The position numbers were made by a program, and so were the translations under genes. From assembly GCF_002127325.2 (NCBI RefSeq), contig NC_035436.2, forward strand, positions 19,354,205 through 19,418,204: a stretch of DNA of 64,000 nt, written 5' to 3'. The stretch's first letter is position 1. Every line of letters starts with the position of its first letter. Below, in pieces: positions 32,521-44,242 of this stretch. The stretch comes from Helianthus annuus. Lineage: Eukaryota; Streptophyta; Magnoliopsida; Asterales; Asteraceae. Below the pieces are notes generated by a model. The model had not been told where the DNA came from. It saw nothing but the letters and a program-made list of their open reading frames with translations, and did not search any database.

Positions 32521-32625
32521 TTAGTTTTTGATGATGTTTGGTTTAGGTGGGGTCGATTTCTTAGTTCTTCATGATGTTTGGTTTAGGAGGGGGGGGGGGG
32601 GATTCTTAGTTCTTGATGATTTGGG
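32503..32625 (+). repeat. Three tandem ~41-bp repeats with a G-run
   Basis: A unit AGGTGGGGTCGATTTCTTAG followed by TTNTTNATGATGTTTGGTTT occurs twice, then a third copy in which the GGTGGGG part has expanded to 13 G (32589-32601). Confidence 0.75.
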
Positions 32626-33797
32626 TATTTTTAGTTAGTTTTATTTTGTTTTTAATATCAATGAAAGAAAGAAGTCATGTCCTCTTCCTATTTTTAGTTT
32701 GTTATTATTTCCGTGTTTTATACCGATAACAAACATACATCAACTTTAATATAAAAAAACTATTGAAAAAACATGTAATATGTCTGATTGGCAAAGATAA
32801 CAAAATGACCTTTTAGGACCTAATTACTGGTCTTGGACTTATGGAAGTTTATAAACCATCCCCTAGCATTTTGGAATAATATGTCACATGATCGTCGTTT
32901 ATAATATATTTTACACAACCTCTTGGTAAGTTAAAAAGTCAAGACAAGATGCTGCTTATTTGTGTATGTGCTTGGTTCATGATCATTGTTCATATTTTTT
33001 TTGAGTTTATGCCTTTTCAAGGCTGGTTTGATTGTGTTGGATCAGGGGGTGGTTTTGTCAGATGGTCCTCTTTGTCCACATTTGCCAGGCCTTTTTGAAC
33101 GAAGAGGTTCTATGAACTCGGGTTACCAGAGTCAAGTTTTACGGGGATGCGCAAGACCAAGGTATAGTTGATTATACCTAGAGCAATATGGTTTTCTACA
33201 ATACTTTTCTTATCTCCCATTGTAATAAAGATGTTCAAACAAAAACGAAACCAATGGTTGAACACGATGACAGAGGCAGAAAACAAAAAGCGTTGAGATC
33301 GAAAAAACTAACCATACAGAAATGGCGGTGAGAAGATTCCAAAAAGACTGACCAAAACACGACGACCAGAGGAGGTGTCACACGCTCTCATGTGCTGGCG
33401 CATGAGAGGCAGGCGACACGACGGGCGACGGTTTGGTCTGAAATTTTGGAGTTTTTGTAGATCCGGCAGTTACTAGTGCAATGGTGGTGGTGATGTACTA
33501 TTACTCGCCGGCGGGAGGTACGGACCTGGACCAGTGACGGGTTTGGTGGTGGTTTTAGGCTAAGATGTTGGTTAAGAAAGGTTATGCGGATTTGGAACAA
33601 TGTTTGGAAGTTGAAAAGAGAAAGATTTTATCAGAATGGTGGTGACCGGAAGCTTGGCCGGAAATGGTTACCCGAAAGACAAACACCTGAGCTAAAATAC
33701 CTTTAGCTCTGACTATGTAACTGATATTGAACTGATTTATATTGATAAAGTGTGTGTAATACAATGCATAATCCCCTCAATATTTAAGGAGAGAGAG
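32626..33797. other. Non-coding interval, no gene seen
   Basis: AT-rich with short open frames only. The stretch 33290-33700 is a little more GC-rich and has GGTGGTG words on the plus strand; no domain could be recognised on either strand. Confidence 0.4.
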
Positions 33798-34235
33798 TAG
33801 GGATAGGAACAATATAGTACCGGTACAAAAAATAACACAACTGAATTTGAACAAAACTGGGTACTGGATATCGTACCGAATATCATTGTACGGTACCGGT
33901 ACGGGACCCGCTTTGGTATCACTTTGTTTTTATTTTAAATCTCATGATCACTTGTACGTGTACCAAATAGGAAAATTTGGTACGATGGTTACCAAATAAG
34001 TTAAATCAATACAAGTACTGTAATATTATAATACGAACCAGTACCATAATACAAACTAGTACTATATAAAATTCGGCATCATTGCCCCTTTTTACTCGTA
34101 CCCATACACGTACCGATACCGAAAGTTTCGATTACCGAAATTAATTAATCTGGGAGTCAATACATGCGTCGAATACCCAATATGGGTATGGGTATAAGTA
34201 CGGGTATATGTATTGGGAACAAAATCTCATCCCTA
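33798..34235. mobile_element. hAT-type MITE with GTACCGGTAC repeats
   Basis: A 438-bp unit with inverted ends TAGGGATAGGAACA and (reverse complement of the right end) TAGGGATGAGATTTTGTTCCC. It is flanked on both sides by AGAGAGAG (33790-33797, 34236-34243), an 8-bp direct repeat as expected for hAT, though this word is low complexity and could match by chance. The interior repeats GGTAC/GTACC words many times (GTACCGGTAC at 33818 and 33893), making it rich in short palindromes. No coding capacity. Confidence 0.6.
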
Positions 34236-34243
34236 AGAGAGAG

Positions 34244-36030
34244 GGGCCAACAAGAAATATATAATTACATGACAAGGCCTAAACAAGTAACTATTTACAA
34301 CTAAGAATAAAGAAGTAACAAAAGAGTAAAACCTTTAATAGGAATATAAATTGATAAATGATTACCATCATACTTGTTCTACCAACCCCCGCAGTGGGGA
34401 CATTGTGTTCCACATATCTGAATAGGAAAAGTTGAACAATTATACGAATAGCACAATTATGTGTAAGAATGTTCAAAAGAGAAGGCAAAAAATACCCTCA
34501 CAGAATGTGAACTATCATTATCTCAAGCAACAGTAAGTTGTGTGGCAAAAGCTGGATGCCATTGCAAAACCTAGCATCATCTTCTTGAAAGAATCTCAAG
34601 GACTGTAAACTTAAAAGTTTTTTTTTTTAATAAAAATTTACCTTAGATCCTCAGGCCCTAAACAAACAATATGTACCAATCAGTTTTCTAATTTACATTA
34701 GCTTAAAACTAATCTTGAATTCCATTCATACCAGTTGTTCCATTAAGAGACATGGATGGCAAGATAGGTTGAACTTTCTTATTCCATGACATGAATGAAG
34801 TTTCACCTTGTGTAGCAGAGAAAGGTTTGTTAATTTAAACATAAAACCAAATACACATGATGCATCTTTTTAGTATATCACATCAACCAACAAGTCAATG
34901 CACGTCAATTATAATAAGAAACACTAATTTCAAACCAGGAAAAGTGAAAATTGGTAAATGAGTAAAGGGCAACAAAAACATTTATGAAGTTGTCGAAATG
35001 CATCATAGTATTGATAATTCACTAGGTCCAAAGACTTGAGTGCAGAGTAAGGGTGGGATGGGATGGTTTGGGTTTGTTGTGGGGAGTTTTAGGGTTAAGG
35101 GACGGGATAGTGTTGATTTTTCACATTTATGAGTGTTGAGTCTTGTTTTTTTTTTTTTTTTTGTTGGGGGGGGGGGGGGGACCGTGAAAGTGGTTGCACT
35201 TATAACACTAGGGTAGTCATCTGGCAAATTAAGCCTCTTCTGCACTGTTCGAAGGTGGTTGCACTTATAACACTAAGTGTTGAGTCTAGGTTGGGGGGGG
35301 GGGGTGGCCTTCAAAATCTAATACTATTCAGGTTCGCTTGTGGATCAGGTAGTATTTCACCATTATAGATTGGTGGGATAGGATATCATAGGCATGGTGT
35401 GTGCCTAAGCAAGGGAGATATAAGGTTGGCTACGCTATTGGGTGTAGGACATTTGCTACCACCCAAAATTTACATTTTGTAGCTCTTCATAGTGGTTAAG
35501 AATCCTTGTTGTGTTGCCTTTTGTGTCCAGCCTTTTCTATTTGTGCTTAAGTCTAGTTTGCAACAACTCAAGTCAATCCAAGTCTCTTTTTGTTAGGATC
35601 AAGATATTTAGCAAAAGGCTTGTGAATTTTGAGATCACTATGGAATTCCTGGGAATTATTCACCATAGTAATACAAGTTGGCTCATGTTTGAAAATCAAG
35701 CTCTTCCATTGTGGGGAATAAAAGTATATTGTGGGATAAGTTTGTAGATTAACATGAGAAAGTACAAATGGAACAACGAAGGCTACAACTGTTCTTCCTT
35801 GGTGGGGAATAGAAGTAGATTGGCGGTGGTCCATGCGAACGCGTATGGGGCATTCACTGCAAACACAAACACAAGACAAGTGAGAAGACTCTAGACACAA
35901 CTATTAAGACTCTAAAATAAGAAAACAAAAAAGACAGTACTATTTAGACTCCTACAACTCAAAACAAAACACAAATAACACGGGTATTGCAAATAAGTCT
36001 GATCAAAGCTAATAAACGCAATCACCAAGA
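34244..36030. other. Non-coding interval with homopolymer runs
   Basis: No gene seen. A T run (35146-35162) is followed almost at once by 15 G (35166-35180), and 12 G follow at 35293-35304. Around them GTGGTTGCACTTATAACACTA occurs twice (about 35191 and 35251), so this part is a small tandem duplication with expanded G. Confidence 0.5.
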
Positions 36031-36300
36031 GTTCCCAGCAACGACGCCAAAAACTTGATGTGCTAAAAGTATTTTTATAATTATCAACTAAATTACCCTA
36101 ATTTAGACACTAAGTTAAACTCTAGACTTTCTAAAACTAGACTGATGCGGTCTAAATATTACATATTTTATGTAAACTTTTTCCTACATTTTTAAATAAT
36201 TTTAGTGGATATTACATCTAAACTAATACATATTTTAATTATGGACGTTTTGTAAGTCTAGTGTTTAGTTTTATGTGAATTTAAGTTATTAACTAGTATT
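36031..36300 (-). mobile_element. Remnant Ty3 LTR edge with tRNA-Asp-like primer site
   Basis: On the minus strand the sequence reads ...TTTTAGCACATCA then AGTTTT then TGGCGTCGTTGCTGGGAA (36033-36050). This is the layout LTR end, short spacer and primer-binding site seen intact in the Athila-type element at 52372-52396, with changes. I could not define the other LTR end or any coding part. An old, decayed element is likely. Confidence 0.45.
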
Positions 36301-36309
36301 AATTATAAA

Positions 36310-37769
36310 TTATTAAACGTAATTAATATTTTTATGATCATGTGTAGGAATTATCGTGCAATTGGAATTCAAGTGGGCTGCATTACAGTATCTCTCAACA
36401 ATTAAAATATACGAACATATGGTGATTTCAAAGGGGGAATTGTTTTGGACGTGAAGTCCATGCTAGTGCGCCTTGCTGATTTCGTGGGTGGGCTGCACAA
36501 GACAAAGACATCAACAGCAAACAGTGGACGAAAAAAGAATACTTGGGCGTGAAAAATAAAAATACCTACAAAAGGAGTTAGACGGCAGCAAATAAGGGAT
36601 ACGAACAGAAGGGTTGAAGACGGCTGAAGGAACGATTTTTAGAGGAATTGAAGTGAAGAGAAAGCTAGGATTTGAAGAACGCGAGTAACGTTTATTGCTT
36701 TCAGTTAGACTTTTGTTTATTTGTTCTTGGTTTCATTGGAACTTGAATATTATAAACATGTTTTCTAAATATTGCTTTGAACTAGTTTTTGTTGGGTTGA
36801 ACATGAGTAGCTAAACTTTTCATGCTAACTAGGCCTATATGAACTATGACTTAATATTTTGACTATTCGGTTTTGACTAATGATAAAATTGAGATGATTT
36901 ACATATTCCTGTTTTGTGATTGTTTATGAATTTGTGTGCTTGTCTTGGTTGTGATTGGTTAGGTGATCTTGTTAGTCTGGTCTGGAATTATTTAGATCAT
37001 TCTAGGTTCGTTAATCTATTAGATTTTTAGTCTAGAGCTTGAGATTAGAGATAATTCAAGTTTAACTAAATTAATTAAGATCAACTAAGTATAGTGTGCA
37101 TCCTTTTCTGGCAACTCTAGGGACGAGTCAGGATTGCTAGGTTATTAGCTAGGCGTTGTTTGGTAGTTTGGGTGACCGATAGCTCGGATCCGGCTACTTA
37201 TTCGCGTTTAGGGTTTCCTAGGTTTTCAATTACTTAACAGGTTTAGCTTCATGACCGGAGGATTTTAGCACCATAGTTGTTATTAATCTAACAGTCGTGG
37301 GATTCGGTGTCGATAGCTCGAGTTGTTTCCAATTTAGCACTTCATCACTTTGTTCCATCTTCTATTTTGGTTGATCATCCTTAGCAGGAGGTTTTATGGG
37401 TAGATTCGGAGCTTTAGCCATTGGTCAGGACTAGAGGTCATGGGTTGGTCATAGGGATTCGAAGCTTGGGTAGTTCTTTCTCTTCATTGTCTGCTTCCAG
37501 TCAATTCACCATCTTGCTTGTTCTGTTCTCTTGTTTACTCGCTTTAGTTTAATTAAGATATTAGTTAAGTAAAACCCAAAAAACAATTAAAAACCAATTA
37601 AGTAATTAGTTGAGTCAGAGTCTAGTTAGCGTCGCTAGTGTCTCGTGGGTTCGATACTCGGACTTCATTAGGCTTTACTACGTACGATAGGTACACTTGC
37701 CTGTCAGTGGTCTAGCATTAGAGAGTCTTAGTTTATAAATTTAAAAGTAGAGTGTCTAGATTAGGTTTA

Positions 37770-37847
<78 letters not shown>

Positions 37848-38090
37848 TCTAGTAATATTTCTATCATTATTTTTTATTGCATACTTTAAATATTACATGT
37901 TTATTATTAAACATTTAATTTTTGGTATTTCATTAACTTTACGAAACATTTTTATGAAAGGTTATTTAAATTATACAAACATATTTTTGGTATTTAATGG
38001 TGTTTTTGTTTCTAGAAGAATGACGTACGACTAATAAACGTGACAAATTAATGATTTCAGCTCTTCTAGAAATTTAACTCGTAGTAAGGT
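36310..38090 (+). other. Old LTR-like sequence and AT-rich DNA
   Basis: No ORF of note. At about 37630-37760 the plus strand has a stretch (GATACTCGGACTTCATTAGG ... GGTACACTTGCCTG) resembling the last part of the Athila-type LTR at 52440-52560 in element sense, so a plus-oriented LTR remnant may be present. Edges are unclear. Confidence 0.35.
37771..37847 (+). repeat. (TTA)n microsatellite
   Basis: About 25 perfect TTA units in an uninterrupted run. Confidence 0.98.
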
Positions 38091-40230
38091 TGTGACAACC
38101 CGTAATTTCGAGAGTCTTTCCTTGTACTATTTTATTATGTGTGGTGCTTTATTGTAATTTACACAATAAGAAGTGTTTGATTCAAATGTGAATGATTATG
38201 AGTTTATGTGTTATATGAATGATTGAAAATGTGTATGAATACGTTAAGGCTAGTCGCACATGGTTCCCGAATCGCACACCCTCACACTTGGCCACACTTT
38301 CTCTTGTGTTGTGGACTAGCCCACGGCGCAATGAAACCCGAAAGTTGGGTTCGGCCCACACTTAGAGATTACACACATGATTTGTGTGTAAGTCCCAATC
38401 ATTTTCACTACACAACTCTTAATAGCAAACCCTAATACTCTCTCCTCTCCCCTTGAGTTCGACGGTAGCCATCATCATCACCTTCGAAGCACTTCAGTCT
38501 CTTGTTCTAGGCACTCTACTTCTAGGTTAGTAAACTTGTTCATTGTCCGATTTAGATTCAAGTGTGTTTTCTTATGTGTTTTGCTGCCACGTTCATTGTA
38601 TAACATGATAATATGACACTTGATTATTATTGTTGATAACCTGAATCTAGAAATTGATAGATAACATGTTCATGATTGGTGTGAATCAAATGATTGGTGA
38701 TTAAAGAATTAGAGGGTTTGATATGAACTAAATTTATGATGAATAACTAATCAACTAGGGTTACAAGATGATGACTGACGATGAGTGCATGATGATTTGC
38801 GATGATTTATTAGTTAGATGTTAACTTGAATGGGAAAATTGATCATGGTTGGGTGTTAGTATGGCTATAAGTTCGGTTACAGTAGATCATGATTAGATAT
38901 TGTGTGAATCAAGAATTATTTGGAAACTATGTGATTGAATGTTAAAATTATAAAGGTGTAACCGAACACCATGAATCACCGCAAGTCACAACCGATCGCA
39001 CAACATGACTAGAATCGCACAAGGGGTCTCCAATCTGAATTGGGCCCACATCATCTTATCTGGGCCATACCTATAGCGACCAGGCCTATTGGGTTGTGCA
39101 ATTGGGAGGGCGGACCGCACAAGTTGTGCGATTGGAGGGATAGGCCACACAGTCTGTTACTAGGCCAGTCAACTTGGGCCGGAACACATATAGGATCGCA
39201 CAAGTGATCCCGATCGCACAAGACCAATCTGATCGCACAAGTTCTTTGGGCCTCATGCCGCGTGGGCCCTGTTATGTCAAATAGGCCGCATGGTGTTGAG
39301 TGGGATTATGTGCTATCTGTTGTTCATATGTGTATGGAATGTGAAATATGTGTGCTTAGTGCAAAATGCTAGAATATGTGCATGATTAAGTGATTTGCTT
39401 ACGAACTGATTGAGGATGTGTAAACGTTATAGGCTTTGATTGATTAACTTGAACGTGTAATTTGTCTTACCATTCAAAGCCAAGGTGTGTTCACTGCTCC
39501 TTTTCAAGCATGCGTCCCAGAGAGGGACATCTGGTAAATATTCCGGGGAGGAATATTCGGTAAATGGGTTTAACTGGAATGTTAAACTCAGGATGTTGGT
39601 TAATACACTCATATCTATCACTTAAGTCCCATCATATACTGAATTGGTTGCCGGGGAGGCAACGGGGTTATTAGTTGATAGCACTATTAGGTTTGGCACC
39701 CTCACACCGTACCGGGGAGGACGGACGCGAACTAATTACCTTAACCACTCGACCAATGTTTGATAGAGCATTGGGGAAGGGCAAATAATCTGGAGCCATC
39801 TTGCGGTAATTGAGTTGTTTAACAACATTGTATTTTGAAATGCTTTAATCTGATATTGGGTAACTAAACGTTTTCACAAACTTTGAACTCACCAGCGTTG
39901 TCTGATACACTTGTTTGCATGCTTGCAGGACGTTATGTACATGGACTGGGGACTTGCTATCTGGGAGTGCTGGAGTGGTCATGGGTCGAGTCTCTTGGTT
40001 ACACATGACATGTTTATTTGTTCCGTACATTGGTCTTGAAATAATTGGTTAACTATTTACTTTATGCTTCCGCTAAATGTACTGGTTTATGTTATGTTTT
40101 GAAAATGCTCTAAGTAATAAATGGAAACTATTATTCAATATTTGTTATAGTTTAATGTGATTAGTGGCTGGATCCTGATACGTCACACTTCCTGTGGGGT
40201 TTCCGCATGTGGTATTTTGGGGGTGTGACA
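38091..40230 (+). repeat. 5' LTR of the decayed Tekay-type element
   Basis: 2140 bp, starts TGTGACAACCCG and ends GGGGGTGTGACA. It shares with the younger element the ATCGCACAA words (38266, 38990-39240) and the block with ACCGGGGAGG near 39650-39720, but is clearly diverged. Confidence 0.9.
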
Positions 40231-40232
40231 GT

Positions 40233-40245
40233 TTGGTATCAGAGC
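40233..40245 (+). other. Primer-binding site, initiator tRNA-Met type
   Basis: TTGGTATCAGAGCC follows the LTR after a short spacer, matching the site of the younger element at 17656-17668. Confidence 0.85.
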
Positions 40246-40782
40246 CACGGGTTATAGAGAACTAGGTTTTAAAACGTTTTTATAAAACCAGACTATAACC
40301 GAACGGTTCTGAAATCGACCATGACACTCAGCTCCAGATGGCAAGGTTCGTCTCTTGTTACTTATTGCATTGCATAACTAGTATACCCACACGTATGACA
40401 TGGCATGTGATTGCACACTTAGCACCACAGCATGAATTCCTATGTTGTCTGTGATAGTTATTGATAGTGTGACATTTTCCCTAGGGATTTGTGATTCGCG
40501 TTCTGTGATGTCTCTTGTCTTGTTACTCGAATCTGAGGAACCTTTTAGCACAAGTTAAGAAGAGCTGAGATGAACATGCAAATTGCATTATCATTATGGG
40601 TGCACATATAATAATAATGTGGGGTGCATGTGAGTCCCCGCGAGGCTAAACGAGTGTGAAAGGGGTTCTGTTTCGTTGTTTGATGTGGTGGAAAAACTCA
40701 ATAACCTGTAGAAGTCATAGCGATGTTTGACTCCTACTCAAATCCCGACCCTAACCTTTTTCCCCTTTTCTTATATAGAATC

Positions 40783-41774
40783 ATGAGTGGACGTGGTGGA
40801 CGTAACGGTGGACGTGGTGGTGGCCGCGGCGATGGACATGGCAACATTGTCATGTCCCAGGCGGAACTAACCGACTTGATGAACACTCGTGTGGTTGAAG
40901 CTCTGGCAGCTCAGCAAGCTGGTACGATGTGTACCAAACCCTCTTTATTCCTGTGTTGTGTACTCGATTCTTACCCGTGCGTTGTATTTCCTCTTGTCTT
41001 TAGGTCAACCTGTGAATCAGAACCAGAATAACCCACCTGCATGCACTTTTAAGACATTCATGGATTGTAAGCCACAGACTTTTAGTGGAACCGAAGGAGC
41101 AGTGGGGTTACTTTGTTGGTTTGAGAAGGCTGAATCTGTTTTCGCTATGTGTAACTGTCCCGTGGGGGACTGAGTGAAGTATGCTACGGGCACACTGGAG
41201 GATGGTGCCTTAACTTGGTGGAATGCTCAGGTATAGATGTTGGGCATCGAAATGGCCAACGCAACTACATGGGATGATTTCAAGGAGTTAATGTGAGAGG
41301 AGTACTGTCCTCGTGACGAGATTTAGAAATTAGAGAACGAGTACTACAATTTGAAGATGGTGGGATCCGAGATCGAGGCTTACACGAAACGATCTCATGA
41401 ATTGGAAAACATGTGTCCTAATTTATCGTGACCACCACATCAAAGAATTGAGCTGTACATCAACGGCTTAGCACCGCAAGTCAAGGGTTTAGTTACTGCT
41501 GTAAACCTCGACAACCTGCTTCGAATCATTCGTTTGGCACACAAGATTACTGACCAAGAGGTCGAGCGTGGTTTGCTACCACTCCGTGTTTCTGCTACAA
41601 CCCCTACTACTACAGCTACCATGCCTGCTAGTGATAACAAGCGAAAATGGAACGATGCTGACAAAGCGACCAGCGCAAGCCAATCGCAGAAAAAGCCCGA
41701 CAACAGTAACAGTCGTAGTTTCAGTCAGTCGTCCTCTGTTAACCAAGGTCAGAGCAGCAATCCGAACCAAAGAT
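40783..41774 (+). pseudogene. Tekay-type gag, spliced start, five nonsense codons
   Basis: Exon 1 (40783-40921) encodes a Gly/Arg-rich start then SQAELTDLMNTRVVEALAAQ. An 82-bp intron (40922-41003, GT-AG) separates it from the main gag frame, in the same position as in the younger copy. The gag frame ([17 protein letters not shown] ... LPLRVSATT) has stops at 41171-41173, 41234-41236, 41294-41296, 41324-41326 and 41429-41431, all of the TGA or TAG type at codons that are Arg or Gln in the relative. It ends in the linker before the zinc knuckles, at the copia insertion. Confidence 0.88.
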
Positions 41775-42015
41775 TGTTAGGAAACTTTATTTGTAAGTAT
41801 TGAAGAAAATCAGATTCAACCTTGATCTATGAAGAAGACAATAGTCCTGAAGATCACAACCAGAAGAAGAAGATCGAATAGGACAACTGAAATGAACAAC
41901 ATCTACTTCAAAGAATCACAAGTTGATCAAGAGCTGAAGAAGATTATCAGAAAAGGTCATTTCTGATGGATCTGATGATATTTCTGATGAAATATCATCA
42001 GTTTCTGACGATTAT
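41775..42015 (+). repeat. Copia 5' LTR, first segment
   Basis: Starts TGTTAGG directly in the Tekay gag linker. It includes repeated words TCTGATGA and TCAGAAAT near 41960-42005, which recur in the second segment at 54095-54170, supporting the join. Confidence 0.8.
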
Positions 42016-42955
42016 TGATGCGTGCGAAGTGTAGTATGTTTTAGGTATATATTTTAAGCCCTTTTTACACTTTTTAGCCAAGTTTTAATTTTATAAAACA
42101 TGATATTTACTAACACTAAACACACATATGGGCAAGTGCACCCATCGTGGACGTAGTATAGTGTTGGTAAGATACCGAGGTCGTCCAAGGACACACGAGC
42201 TTTTAGTACCGGTTTATCCTCAACGTCTAATCAAATCAAAATGTTAGAAAAAGGTTTTTAAACTAAGAAAATAAAACTAACTAAAATGCTGAAAAATAAA
42301 ATAAAAATAAAAACAGATAGACAAGATGAATCACTTGGATCCGACTCGTGTGTAGTGTAACCTTTGATTATTTTCGCACTTTTGCACTTGTTTAAGAGAT
42401 TATCTTAGTTATTGTAGTAGGCCCCTCTTTTGAAGGCGACGTTACCCTCAAACCCAGTAGTTTGAGTCAGCAAGGATACAATCCTAAAGGGTCGGATTAT
42501 TGAAAGATAATTAATTAAGTTATTAATGCATAATGTGGTAGGCCCCTCTTTTGAAGGCGACGTTACCCTCGGCTAAGTAGTCTGAGTCAGCAGGGATGCA
42601 GTCCTAAGTAGCCGGGTTAAAGTTTTAATAGTAGTTTAACTTATGAGGGGATCAAAGAGTTTGGACCCCCGCCATCCAATACCTTTGGGTATTGAAGGAG
42701 GTCCTACTAAATTTGACCCAGGTCCTTTGTAGGATCTATACACTGAACAATGGCAAGACTCTTACCAAACCGTTCCCTTAACCCCCGACAAGGTAGCCAA
42801 CATACCTCCATATAGACCGTGGAGATATGAATGGTGAAAATCTTTTATTTTATATAGACAGTAAAATAATGCCAAGACACCACGAACAAACGATAAGGAA
42901 GAATCACCTTCAACATAAGAAACTAGTAATTAAAGTCACTAATACAAAAGCAATT

Positions 42956-43714
42956 TGTTGGAATTGAACCCTACCAGAGGAACAGATAATGAAAGCCAAA
43001 ACCGGATCACAACAGTGGACTCATAATAAGCAGCTGTTTACTATGAGCTTTCCCCTTGACAGTGGCTCCAACATCTGCTATACTCCAAAGTACTGCTTTT
43101 ATCACCATCTGCTGACCTACAACTACTGATCAACACAAAGACTGATGAAAGTTAAAGCCCTGCTGTTCAATCTGCTGCCTTGAGTCAAGCACTACTGATC
43201 ATGACAAGTACTGCTAGGTTCAGAACAGTGGAAGGATGCAACAGTAGTTTATGTTTACTTTATGTAATGTAATGCAACATCAGTAGTTAGCATAGTAGTA
43301 GTTGTATAGATCAGTAGATAGAGTTTGTTAGTTTGTTAGATGTCACTTTCATGGTGATGTCAGCTGAGATGCCTCAGTGGTTTGGTTTGCCTATAAATGG
43401 AGCAGTACTGTGTACTGTTACATTTTGATCATTTTGGGCGAGTTCTTCTCCTCAATTCAATCCTTTCATCTTGTGCAACCAACCTTGGGGTATTAGGCTG
43501 AGGGGGAGCTTAGTATTGTAAGCATGCTTGTAATCTTTTGATTTGCTTTGTAACCTTTCGACTGATGAAAAGCAATTGTTTATCAAACTAATCTCTTCTT
43601 TGATTGTGTTTACAAAGTTTGTTTTCATTTCCGCTGCATTTAATCTATTTTGTATCTTCCGATCTGGTCAAAATAAACAAACAAACATAATCATGAGTGC
43701 CTCCGATCCTAACA
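42956..43714 (+). repeat. Left LTR of the non-autonomous element
   Basis: 759 bp with TG...CA ends. It contains a TATA-like CTATAAATGG at about 43391 and ends in a segment identical, except one base, to 47440-47524. Confidence 0.82.
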
Positions 43715-43716
43715 AT

Positions 43717-43728
43717 TGGTATCAGAGC
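43717..43728 (+). other. Primer-binding site, initiator tRNA-Met type
   Basis: TGGTATCAGAGC follows the LTR after two or three bases. Confidence 0.8.
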
Positions 43729-43970
43729 AAGGACAGTCAAATTCGATCTAACAATCAATTTGACATAACAGTTCAGCTCAAAATTCATTGATACTAAGGT
43801 TATTTGTATTTAGTTGGAAAACAGAGCAATGAGAAATCATGTTCAAAATGATGAATCAGATACTCTGTAAAACAACCAAGATGTCATAAGATTCACAAAT
43901 CTCATACAACTAGTGATGTCATGCACAAATCACTCATAGTCCCCAGATCTGGTAACTATGATATGATTAT

Positions 43971-44216
43971 TGATGCAAGGCTATCTTCTCATTTGAATTT
44001 TCAAAGTTTGTTTTATATTTTATCTTTTATATTTATGTTTATCTCTAAAGGTGTTAGGGTCTAGTATAAATAGAGGTGTTGGTGAACATTTATGTTTAGT
44101 TTTTTTTGATTCATTTTTAATAGAAAAGAATGTTGTTCTTGAACCTACATGTTCGTTATGAGACTTTGATTAACAAAGTGATCTTGAGCCATTTGATTGC
44201 GTGAGAAACTGCATCA
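43971..44216 (+). repeat. 5' LTR of the compact element
   Basis: 246 bp; TATA-like TATAAATAGAGG at about 44067. It differs from the right copy by a few substitutions and one base in a T run. Confidence 0.9.
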
Positions 44217-44218
44217 GG

Positions 44219-44230
44219 TGGTATCAGAGC
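44219..44230 (+). other. Primer-binding site of the compact element
   Basis: TGGTATCAGAGC lies two bases after the LTR. Confidence 0.85.
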
Positions 44231-44242
44231 TTTGGTTATCAA

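Larger units (their letters stand above)
38091..41774 (+). mobile_element. Decayed Tekay-type Ty3 element, LTR plus gag only
   Basis: Plus-oriented relative of the element at 9958-19988. It has one LTR (38091-40230), an initiator tRNA-Met primer site, the spliced gag start and most of gag, then is cut at 41774 by a copia LTR. Its pol and 3' LTR are not in the window. Nonsense codons show it is not functional. Confidence 0.88.

Noticed and set aside
36031..38090. A complete Athila-type element between the primer-site remnant and the TTA repeat
   Set aside because: The two LTR-like edges point in opposite directions and no internal domain or paired LTR is visible.
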